Origin: Tetracladium setigerum
Lineage: Eukaryota > Ascomycota > Leotiomycetes > Helotiales
NCBI GenBank assembly: GCA_031472005.1
Contig: PZJY01000011.1
Coordinates: 1,736,001 to 1,800,000 of the forward strand
Length of the DNA: 64,000 nt
Reading direction: 5' to 3'
Of this stretch, positions 49,658 to 60,828 are shown piece by piece. The translations under genes and the position numbers were made by a program. Numbering within the stretch: the stretch's first letter is position 1; each line of letters opens with the position of its first letter. The notes under the pieces were generated by a model. That model did no database searches. It worked only from the letters and a program-made list of their open reading frames with translations, and was not told where the DNA came from.

Positions 49658-52600
49658 GAATCACAGAATAGAGTTATTAAAGGAGGAATGGGGGAAGCGT
49701 TCCCTGTTGATCAATAACAAAAATTGCTCCTATCTGTCTGTATCTATCGCATACGCCTCTGCTACTCCCTTTCCCTCACTATCTGGCTGCTGCACCTGCA
49801 CCTAACTATATCGGATCTTCGATGGGGTCGGACAATAGTAATCGCAATATGCAAGTGTGTGCACACGTTTTCCTCCTTCTCCTACTTGATACATACTGTA
49901 CGCACTTCAAAAGCCGCCTCCTCGTCCTATTCTCAACCCAAACCCGCACTCCCCCGTCAAACCAGCCCTGCCACCTACATATGCAACCAGACCCCCATCC
50001 AGCAAGGAAAAGAGAGAGAGAGACAGACAGTAGTAGGTATGGTAGGTACAGTAGTGACTAGTCTAATGTACTGCACAGTCTGTATGAGAAATAATAGGAG
50101 CGACAGTTATGCGAGAGCCAACATCTGCTCCGAGCCATTCTCGCCGCCGAACCTCGTGGTGGTGGGGGAAGCGAGACGAGCGAGACCTCTCTTTTCGCGC
50201 CAGTTGTCTTGTCTGTATGTCTCTCTCTCTCTGTGTGTCTCTGAACCGACCCGAGCGTGTTATCTGGGTCCCTACGCCACACACATTATTCTCTTCTGCT
50301 TTCTGCGAGAAGAGAGTGTGTGTGCTGCATGTCTTGAGAGAGAAGTGGGAAGGGTAAGGGGAAGGGGAAGGGGTGTGGCCATGGTGAGTGGTGGATGATG
50401 GATGGCAAGCCGGCATCGTTTTGCCTGCCATGCAAAAATTAATGCAACACAAGTCTACTAACTTACCAGGTATTCAAGCGACGACGACGTTGACGACGAC
50501 GAGGTTCGATGACCAGCAGGCGCAAGGGGGGCGTTGCATAGGGAGCATCATCATCGAAGCCGGTCAATGATAATGAATGATCAATCACTATTATTGATCT
50601 GACTTTGCAGTACGTACCTCTTGTAACTTCTTAACATAACTAGATGCCACGCCGCCCTGGAGATCTTTAACCTTACTTACCAAATCCAACACAGTACTGC
50701 TAACGAGTGTATCTATTGGACGTAGTCGTATTAGTGGATGTCAGGTATGTAATAACAAATCCCATTATTCACATCCGACCGGAGATCTTCTTCGCGAGCC
50801 GTTGGGTCCGGATCGGGACAAACAGACATACATCACCACACTATCACCACTCGAGGGAGTCCAGCATGTCAGCATCTAGCATCCCGCTGGGAAACACAAC
50901 TTGAATTATCGAGCCTGTCATCCATCAATCAATCAATCCATCAATAATCCATCAATCCATCGAAAAACAGCCCATGCCAAGTTCCCAGTTCCCAAAGATC
51001 CACCACCCATCCGTGCCGAAATACTCGCCATTATTGTGCAATCCATCCCGAAAAGACCTCGCCAAAAACCAAAAGGACGCCATCTTCCTTGCTGTTTGCT
51101 GTGCAGTAGTACTACAGTAGCAGCATGTACGCAAGCCAACTCTTACGAATAAACCGGCGAGTATTATTATTCACAGAAACACACGTACAGCCAAACATCT
51201 GGCAGGAAAAGTGGATGATGGAAATAACAATTCAACGAACTGAAGGCGCAATGTCGCGATCCCCAAGAATACTTACTCCTCGTGTTTACATCCGCAACCA
51301 CAAGCACAGACGAGACGTTTGAAGAATGACACACTACTACTGTACTACTTGTACTGTACAATTTGTAAACCCGTATTCTTATCTCTCCCATCTCCAATTC
51401 CCGTCCTTTGATTCGATCGATCTACTACTTCAGTCCTGTAGGTACTCGTACCGAGTATGTGAAGCGAGGGAAAAGGCGTTTCGCCTGCGCTGCCTGTGGC
51501 TAAAAATGGTCGAACGGCTACAAAAGTGTAATCAAGCTACTTATTACGTACCTACCTACTGTACCAACCCTACCACCAGCTACCAACCGATGAGCCACCA
51601 TCCATCCAACAAAAAAAAAAAGGTCCGGAAAACACTCCGAGTAACCTCCCAGAACTACCGACCGAAGCTATCTATCCACAGTACAGCAGTCTGTCTATCT
51701 TTCACTTCATCCAGCCCGTCCCTGGCAGGCAACCTGGACTACTGTTACTATTGCTGGAAAGAGGCAAACAATCTCTTTCACGCATAATATTGCGTTGCAC
51801 CACCTCCGTTCTATTCTCATAGTTAGATTGGGTACCTAGTTATATGAAGATCACGTGAAATAACCGTTTATGGTGGCGTTCTTATCACCAACCATGCTGT
51901 GCTAACAAATATGCTGTGCTACTACTGGCCTATGCCCGTCCTCTCTGAGCCGCGTCTCTCACTCTCCAAAAGCCCTACCTATCAAACAAACACATCTCCA
52001 GCCTCCCTACTTGCTGCAGTCTGCAGCCTTCTCCTATTGCGTACATTAAACATACCCACTATCCATCCCACCCATCCATCCCACTACTGCTCATTCCTTG
52101 GTCCGGTAATAGCTCTTTGGAAGAGCCGCTGTAATAATAATGGGAATCTCTATTCCCCCTCTATCTATCCTATACCTAGGTACCTACAATCTACAATACA
52201 GTACGCAGAGTCCCAAACCTGAACAGTGCACCTCCATACCTCCATACCAACCTACAAAATCGCACACCTACACACAACGCACACAGCTGGGAAAGCTTAT
52301 GCTCCACATCCCATCATTACAGTACACCATTATTTCAAGCCACCACCACTAACTAACCAGTAATGTTAAGTCCGAAAGGACAAACAAAAACAAAACCGTT
52401 GTCTTGTACGACACTACCCATTGGGATTGGGAAATCCCGGGACGGCAATAGCTACAGTAACAGTACCCCTCCTGCTGCAGCCGCATCTGCAGTCCCCGGC
52501 TACTCCTCCGGCTTCTCTCAACCCACTTCCCGAAGGAAAGGAGGGGCCCAAGATATTGTCTTGCTTTGATACAGTACACCCCTCCAACTTCCAAGAACCA

Positions 52601-52793
52601 CAACGGGTACGCTTGGGTAGGCCTAGGTAGGCAATTTTCCCCTACTTTATCGAGATTGCTGTATGGAGAACAGTATAGAGACAAATGGCTTGTTGTGGTT
52701 ATGGTTATGTATATGTATAATTATCTGAAAGGGATAGTCATTTCCGTGCCGTTGCACATTTTATTTTAATTTGCATACTGCTGTACCGACGGA

Positions 52794-52813
52794 GGCAGGC
52801 AGGCAGGCAGGCA
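52794..52813. repeat. (GGCA)5 microsatellite
   Basis: Five tandem GGCA units lie in the gene-poor region. Confidence 0.95.
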
Positions 52814-55058
52814 AACCATTGTCTCTCTTAATTCATTATGTGAGAACGAACTATTGCAATTCTTCGCAAGAATAATACTGGAGTCTAGAATCTCTAGAAT
52901 CATGTAATGAAGAATAAACACCAGTGGTCGGTACATGGATTCTAAATAGCATGGGTATGGCATGGCATGGTTCATGGCATCGGACAGAGTTTTGCAGGCA
53001 TGTACAGTACAGTAATAATTTATCTGCCGGTTGGACAGGTTGATGATATGATAGGCATGCAGATCCAGGTACCGAAGCATACTGTCGTACGTGTATGTGC
53101 GAGATGAAAGAAAAGGAATTAATATCTATGGAGATGGGATTATATTGTTTCTACATAAGTTGGGTTGGCTGGATATGAATGAATGTAAAGTATTGTATGT
53201 AAGTTATGGGAAGCATACTCTGCCGGACTCGATTGGATTGACCTGGCTGGATTGCACTGTGGTACTGCAGGAGGTCGGAATTAAGACTTAATAGGCACAG
53301 TTTGCAGGTAGAAACAAACTCCCCGGAGTTTTATTTCCAGTTCAGTAGTCCAGAACGATTCATTGGATTTATCCAAGTAAGGCGGGTGAGTGAGTGGCGA
53401 GGAGGCGAGAAAAGGTACGTAGGTATCTACCTATGTATACATGTACTCTTCCCACCGCAGTTGTAATCTTAGAGAAGTTAGGTAGGCAATTCAATATTGC
53501 TCTACAGCCACATCTTCTCTCGCCATTATTTTACTACTCTTTTGTTTTTGTTTTCATTTTTCACGCAATACTCGTTCTTTCACCCTTCCTTAACAAAGGT
53601 TGGAAATACTGTATTAATTCCCTTGATGTCATTGACTATTATTCATCAATCTTGATTCAATTTCGCGATTGGAGATTATTGTGCATATTCCTAAGATTAC
53701 ATTATCTTCACCAGATGTCGATTAAACCCCATTCTATGCTGCTTCAACCCCACGTTTTCTCATCCCACTTTATCTTTCCTCTTCTTTTGCCTCTTTGCCT
53801 CTCTTTCTCTTTCTCTCTCTTACCCGGCTCAGTAATATGGAGGGAAAGATCAGATCAGACCACTTCATGTCGGCTTCATCGGGTCAAACATCCTCCGGAT
53901 CGCTTAACAACCTGCCAACCAACCCGGGTAAACTGTGCTAGACTGAATAGAATTCAACTCAAATCAGCTTCTCGCTTAACTTCCTCGCCCGGCGGAGAGC
54001 TTACGAAGTAGAAGCAAAGTTAGCCTAGTCTAGGTCGGGACTCGGGAGAGTTGGAGATAAAGGCTCAATTTAATTACTTTGGTACTTTTCTTTACATTTC
54101 TCTACTCTTTGTGCTGCTTTTTTCAAGTGAAGGGTTAACGATCGTCTACATGTCTTTACAGCATCGGAAAAGAGCAGGAGACAGGGGATAACATGGAGGT
54201 TTACTAGAAAAGACTGACTAGGAGTCTACGCCGGGGGCATGTGAGATTGATTGTCAATCGGTTTGTCTCTACCATGGTAAGAGAAAGTTTAGTAGTGCTC
54301 AGGAACAGGAACAGAAACAGGAATCACGCAAGGGCACAAGAGAGACAGGGACGGGCCGGAAGCAGGGTCCGGAACAGAAAACATCAACTTCCCCCCCGGA
54401 ATAGAGGGAAAGTATATTATTTGAAGATTTGAAAGTTTGAGACTGTATTACTGTTACAGAATATTACAAGAGCAGCGGAGAAAGTCAGACAGGCTTATTG
54501 CAGTATACAAGTAGTTATGTCCGACTTTCCCTTGCTGTTTTTGACACTTCTGGTATCTTCTTTCGTCTTGTACCTGCTTTTTCTTTCGCGGAGCACGAGT
54601 TAAGCTTAGCTTATAAAGTCAATTGGTAACGCTGGCTGAGACCATGCCATCACAGTACAGCAACGTGCTGATCGACAGATGGATCGATTCCAGTGTTAAT
54701 CAAGCTCAGCGAGTTATGGTACTGTGGGCACCTGGGTATGGTATCTGCCCGAATAATTGCAGAAGCTATTATTAATTAAATAACACCGTATACGCAATGG
54801 CGTACAAAGCATTGTAGATTTGGAAAAGGAGCCGTCCGTCACAAAATTTGCAATGGAGAAAGTCGATAATGGTATAAACTCGCCTTAGGATTATTGTAAC
54901 AAAAAGTAACTTCGCGGATTCACATCAGCCTCAAGGAGTCTAGACCGGTCCATTGCATCATTAACGCGCACGTGAACAAAAAGATACCAAATAAGCAGTA
55001 AGGTGGAGGAAAATCAGACACTATTATTGAGAGTATTGATGTACTGTACCTGGATGGT

Positions 55059-55845
55059 TCTGAGACTGTATCAAACTATCGTCTGCAGGTCAACGCTGGG
55101 ATTGAAAGGTCCCGCCTCTCTCTCCCTGTTCGAGACTTGATGCCACACAAATGAAAAAGCACAAACTTTCAAAAATAAAAACTGCAAGAGAAAATCTGAG
55201 ACGTCAAGTATGTTGATCGAATATCTGAGACTGTGTTGGAGTCTTGTTCGGATAGCTGACCGATTGAAATAGGGGTCCTTGCGACTGTAGATGTCAGGCT
55301 ATTAAAGTGTTCAAAGAGAAACAGAAACGTGGGGTAGACTGAGATCTATCAAAGTACCACTACAGTAATCAAGTACTAAAGTATCTTCTACGGATTGATT
55401 AATTAGAGGGAGAAAAAGGACTTCAGGTCAAGTAAAACCCTTCACCAAATTTCTCCTTATGGCAGCGAAAGAAATATTTTCCAGATACCAGTTACATCCA
55501 GGAAAGAAAAAGGTACAGTATAAAAACAGCAACTTGAGCTACGTCAGATGTAACTTTTGATTCTAACTAAAAGTCTGAGACTGTGCCAAACCATCGCCTG
55601 GTCGACGATCGAAGGGTCCCCGCTGGATTCCACGCAGGGGAATGCATCGACAGAGAGACACGTACATGAACAAAGTTGAAAGAGCAAGCGGCAAGCGCCA
55701 ACTGAAACCGCACAATACCGGCATTGGAAGTATCGTTCGATGGAGCGATCGGTCTTAGACTCTTTTGCTAACTACTGTATCTCCCCAAGACGGTTCAGGA
55801 ACATGGAGAGGAAGGCAAGATGCATTTACGAAGATCTGAGACTGT
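55059..55845. repeat. Four exact copies of TCTGAGACTGT with degenerate flanks
   Basis: The 11-mer TCTGAGACTGT occurs at 55059, 55224, 55574 and 55835 on the plus strand, with near-copies at 54436 and about 55194. The first and third copies share a longer flank of about 50 bases (CAAAC(T/C)ATCG(T/C)CTG and later GGTCCC), differing mainly by C/T changes. Four exact 11-mers in under 800 bases are not expected by chance, so this is a decayed repeat family. Confidence 0.8.
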
Positions 55846-56019
55846 CTATCGCGGTACTGCTGGGATTTACAATTTTTACACAACCAAAGCGGAAAGTCTC
55901 CCGTATTCATGTACTCCGGTTTCAGAATAGTATACTTCCCCCGGATGTCAACCGAGAAAGAGGGAAGTCAACTTGTTTGACTCGATTGGGTTGGGGATTG
56001 TCGGAATGATGAGATTGAT

Positions 56020-56118
56020 CCATTGCCGCTGGGAAGGAGTTCCTGATCGACGAAGATATACCAGTGCCGATGAGAGGAAGGTTGTCCGATCAACAATGTT
56101 ATACCAGTGCCGCTGGTA
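56020..56118. repeat. Degenerate tandem repeat, about 42-bp unit, three copies
   Basis: CCATTGCCGCTGGGA (56020), CCAGTGCCGATGAGA (56061) and CCAGTGCCGCTGGTA (56104) begin three units; the first two are each followed by GGAAGG-like and CGATCA-like blocks. Confidence 0.7.
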
Positions 56119-57877
56119 GCTGAAAGTTGTGTTGTACTTTCGTTTCACTGACGATGTCATTGATTCAGGAGTTTATTTATCGGATTTCTGCCAAGTAGTA
56201 CCTTAAGTACAGAAAGAAAGGAATACTTCGAAACAAAACAGGAGCAGACATTGCAGCTATCAAAAGGAAAAAGAATATGCATCGAAACAGGACGGGAAGC
56301 AAGAAGCAAACATAATCAGTTGCAGATACAAGAACAAGAGCAGTCTGAGCAGAAAACAGATGGATTCAGAGACCCAACCATCACCCAGAAACAGAATCAT
56401 CAGTCAGGAACAAGAAATAAAAGACTGGAGACACGAAAGACACATGCAGAATGTACGAACTGAACAACAAGCAAAGACAAGAACACTTTTACTAAGAAGA
56501 AAAAAGCGAAAATCAAAAAGCTTGAGCCAAAACAACTTCAAAAACAGTTACATTCAAGACAATACAAATTATGTACGCAGCGGAAGTACCCTTCCTTTTT
56601 CCGTCAATAGTTCTTCTAAACCGGAACCAGATATGTTCCAAACCTAGAAAATCCGTTCCGTTCAAGGGCTCGAACAAGCGTTGCAGATCTCCGCGGCAAC
56701 GATTAAAGCGTTTATTTTGACACAGTCTTTTTTTCTCTCACTTTTTTTTCTCAATTGACTTTAGTCTCACTATTTTAGTATGTCGATTCAGTTTCAGTAC
56801 TATTAACTTCCCGCCTTGCCGCGTGCGCTTTGTCTCAGCTTAAATTCCTACCTTATCTGAAGTTTAAGTTTCAACTCTCAATAATCAATTCCATGTGCAA
56901 GATGGGGGGCTTTCAAGCTGTCTCATCAGCACCCTGTACTTACTTCCCAGCGTGTATTGCCGCGGTCGCTGCTTTGTCTCTCCTTACCAATTACAGTAAC
57001 GCAGGATCTTTGAGTTCAGAACCCCCACCATCAAGAAAAAGAAAAGAAAAAAGTTCGTTGATCGGTATTTGCGTTTGTACATACGTATGTTGGTTTGCCG
57101 CTGTACTTGTTCATACATCTTCTCAGCTGTTTGGTACTTCCGCGAGATACTCAGAACTAGAAAGTACAGATGTATATTATTTGTCACTTCGTTAAAGTAG
57201 ATCTACACAGCGCTGGGTACCCGGTATCTCTCGCCGATTTGCTAAGCCCCAGAGGAGATCTGAGATCGTTTTGTAGTTACGCCGTTTTCAAAGACGATGA
57301 ATGCTGTATGTTTCTGAATTGATGGTCGTGGTGGGGAAATCACATACGAGGGTATTATTCTCTGTTATGTGACTCGTTCCATCTCCACAAATACGTCAGG
57401 AACCCAAGAAATAAGATTTTCGAGTATGCACAATGCAATATGTCAAAATGCATGCATGGATGCATATTAATATGAAAAGGAAGATTGGTCTGATTATGCA
57501 TTGCACTGAGCCGTTGAGCGTTCCTTTTATTTGCTTGTTTGATATGTCGGTTGATTTGCTTCTTTCAAAGCATCAACAAAGAGTTCTGTACTCATGTACG
57601 GAATGAATAGATCGCAGAGGAATCATGCACACGTAAAAAAGAAAAGAAATGTTTAAAGTATTTGAACAGTATATAAGTCTTGAGAGAATGCCGTGAAATC
57701 TTGCCCTGGGCTCCATTATTCCGTAGATACGTAGAGTACTGTACTGTACATCAACGTTCGAAAACCACCACTATCTTTCATATACTCTCATTGCTTTTTT
57801 TTCGCCAACTCCAACTTTTGATGCGAAAATTGGGGAATCATCATCATTAATCGTCGCCTTCTAAATCCCGTTCATGC

Positions 57878-59081
57878 TCAAGCCAAAATATCCTCCGGCT
57901 TCACAAAGATCCAGTTCTTATCCGCCGTAACTGGCAACGCATTCTCCTTCTGCCCCTCCACACTCTGCTCAATCAGCTTCTCCACCTTCTCCAACCTTCC
58001 ACCCCCTCTGTCAACCCAAACCCTCACACCACCCTTCGCTACATCGACATTGAAATGCATATACGTATCCGAGCCTGGAGTATCTCCAGCAGCCAAGACA
58101 GGTTTCTTCCACATATCAACATAGGTGAGAATGGCAGCCCATTTGCCGGCATACCATGTGGCGGGTGTCCAGAGGTAGGTGCCCATGACAAGGTCGAGGT
58201 TAGCGGTTTGGTTATATGTTCCTGCGGTAATTTGTTGGCGGAGGAGGTGAGGCTGTTGGAGGTTAGGTTGCGCATCATGGTTGTGACGCCGAGGACGTTT
58301 TCGGGTTTGATATTACTATACCAAAATTAGTTCGTCAACAACAATTCAACGGCAAGGCCTGATCATATTTCGAGAACCAAATGAGATGCATCAAGAGGCA
58401 ATTTATAAACGATTGGAAGAAAAGAAGCACTCACTATCCGTATTTCGGATCCGAAACCGCCATCCTCACCACTTCCTCATTCGACGCAGAGACGATATAG
58501 ACCTCGATTCCATTCTTTTGCAACTTCGCAATCAACTCGATAATCCCATCAAAGAAGACTGGTGGATTGATTTCCTCCTTCACAACCACATCACCATCCC
58601 AATAACTTGTCGGAATCGTCTTATTCAACTTCAATAAATCATCAATATGGCCCTTCAGCTCTCTCAACGTCAATCCCGCATACACCTGCGCCGCCCACGG
58701 ATAACAGATTAAGTTATCAATCTCACACAGACGGTTATAGTAGCTGTACAAAGTCTCAGTGTAGTTTACCGTGTCTTTGAAGGGAATGAGTTTGAGCGAT
58801 GGGTCGAGAGTGGCACGGGTTATGACGCCAAGGTTTTCGAGGTACGGGAGAGATGATTCTTCAATATCATATCGCCAGATGGTGTTGTCTGCGTCGAAGA
58901 CGGCGAAATTGGATTGGTTGGCCGTGAGGGTTATCATTCTGTCAAGAGCTGTGACTGCTTCAGAGGGCCAGTGGGTGAGGGTGGAGTCGGAACATGATGA
59001 TGAGTTCTTGTAGACTGGGGTTGCAGCTGTGCTTGAGATGGTGAGGGAGGCAGCTGTGAGAGTGGTGACGGTGAGCTTCAT
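57878..59081 (-). CDS. Secreted HAD-superfamily phosphatase-like protein; one frame break
   Basis: Exons 59081-58435 and 58315-57878 (119-bp intron) give about 361 residues with one base restored. A signal peptide (MKLTVTTLTAASLTISSTAA) fixes the start. The HAD motif I is FDADNTIWR; motif II-like EVYIVSASNEEV and a later AAGDTPGSD (motif IV) follow, the layout of phosphoserine-phosphatase-like hydrolases. The exported location suggests an acid phosphatase-like role, substrate unknown. In exon 2, at GGCGGAGGA (about 58238-58246, plus), one base must be added: the frame then joins NSLTSS to RQQITAGTYNQTANLDLVMG. As written it passes into another frame. Further upstream in-frame codons to 59261 are leader. 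Confidence 0.82.
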
Positions 59082-60828
59082 CTTGACTAACTCTAGCTGT
59101 TTTGCAGCTTTGAAGTCAAGCAGCGCAAATAAATTGAAGGATGAGCAGTGTGAAGTGAAGAGAGGAATCTTCCCAGCACGGAAGGGACGCTTCCAGGCAT
59201 ACTTATACTCGTTCTGAAATTCTCGATTCTTCCTAAAGAAGGCATGATTTACCTTCAGCAATCATTGCTATGGACCTTGAAGAGTCAGCGAAATACTTCT
59301 CTCCACCGCAACTCGCAAGGTGATAAGAAAGAGCGGACAGAACGATGGGATGCGTAATTGTACAGGACAGCACATATCCATCCCACTTGGCGCAAACCTT
59401 CAATTCCCGACCTTATCTCAACCTTTTGGAAAGGAATTGATCAAAAATGGGGTTAATCTGGGATGACCTTTTCCTTATCGTTTCGATCCCTTCAATACCC
59501 TAGGAAAGTTTATTATATAGCAAGGGACGACGGGATGACCGAAGGGGCTGAAAGATTGTGTGGATTCTGCAGCAGATCAGGAATTGGTTCTTGACAGACC
59601 CAATTGAAAAGATGAGATCCACGTCAGTGGAAAGCAGAAACAATGCAGTATCGGCAAACCTCCAACCGCACTATGATTGGAGATGTGTTTCATCTGAAAG
59701 AATAAAAATTCAGGAACAAGAGAGAAAGACAGGAACTTCCCCGCAATGTTCGACAGAAGTGCAGGTCTCCGCTTCCTGACTCGTCTAATGAGGTATTGTA
59801 TGATGCTTGCTTGGGAGCTGCATGAACGATCTCGAAAGTGGGGATGAAAGGAAGATGGTCGCGTGAGCTTTTGCCTGATCTAGCAGAGTTGCTACATATC
59901 TTCAGAATCTGTTCGGGAATTCTACTCCATATCAGTTTGTTAATAACTTTAGATTAATGTTGTGTGTTCTTGGTTGATGGAATTGGCTACGCGGACTGGA
60001 AAGTGCAACCTTTTTCTAGAAAACAGTACTGTTCACAGTATAGCATGGATCACCCCAACCTCTTTCATTTCGCTTCAGCTTTTCTCATCTCAACTTCTTC
60101 CGTCTTTCCGGTTATTTGATGGAGCCCCTCAGATACAACGTGGGGTTTTCGTCGATGATCTTTTCGTCTCCTGTTTACTCCATACAATTTATGAGCTTCA
60201 GACCTTTCCCACATTAACTGCTGCGAATAAAGCTTCAATTCCTGGATCACATCACTTTCAATTATGTCTGTGCCTAGTATTCTCTCTCTTGTTGTTACTT
60301 TTTTTGGACGTTGAAGATAGCCAAATATGGAGGAGATACAATATCAAAGCGGGTGTCAGATTTATCGAAGACGAGATTAGTACGGCAGGGTTGACGGAAT
60401 ATCAATGTACATTTCGACTAGTACAAAGGGCAGGGTGATTAGAAGCAGCTCAATTCGATTTTACAAGGAAGCCCGCCCTGCGTTTATGCGGGAATTTGAG
60501 ACTGACGACGACGAACTACCTCTAGCCAAATGCCAGAAGATCTTTCCATTTAATTCACTAATACCAGACCCTCCGTTGTTAGACTCATCTTTTGGATGGA
60601 TTTGAACGTATAATGTTTTTCGAATTCAGCACGGATCTAGAAAGGTAACGTTTGAAGAGCAGATCAATACAGTACATCTGCTACGTTGATATTCATGGTC
60701 CCGAATCTCACAAAATACGGACATAACACCAACGACACACAACTATTGATCAGCTGTAAGTAGACCTATCTAAGCACCTACGTGACTGCATCTGTGTGAT
60801 TCTAGAGTCTATAAATCCATCGCAACAT
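59082..60828. other. Intergenic, no supportable gene
   Basis: This is the upstream region of the phosphatase-like gene and the 3' flank of the HET gene. A 158-codon frame at 59962-60438 begins with GTG and shows only hydrophobic low-complexity. A CAGGAACAAGAGAG-like purine block near 59710 recalls similar blocks at 54298 and 56409. Confidence 0.5.

Larger units (their letters stand above)
48893..57877. other. 9-kb gene-poor region with repeats
   Basis: No frame here has a domain, splice structure or codon pattern that supports a gene; the longest (49724-50398 and 53394-54011, plus) are low-complexity. The region is rich in simple repeats, in GTACAGTA/TACTGTAC palindromes, and between about 54.4 and 56.2 kb in short recurring motifs (listed separately). 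Its left end must hold the promoter of the Mga2-like gene. A long leader, a non-coding RNA or decayed transposon DNA are possible contents, none shown. Confidence 0.55.

Noticed and set aside
49724..50398. 224-codon frame in the gene-poor region
   Set aside because: It is low-complexity, made of simple-sequence tracts, without motif or splice support.
53394..54011. 205-codon frame with hydrophobic stretches
   Set aside because: Hydrophobicity follows from T-rich DNA; no family resemblance.
54298..59740. CAGGAACA-type purine blocks at 54298, 56409 and 59710 as copies of one element
   Set aside because: Similarity is limited to short purine-rich words and may be compositional.
59962..60438. 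158-codon plus-strand frame
   Set aside because: Starts with GTG and contains a T-rich hydrophobic run, not a recognisable protein.
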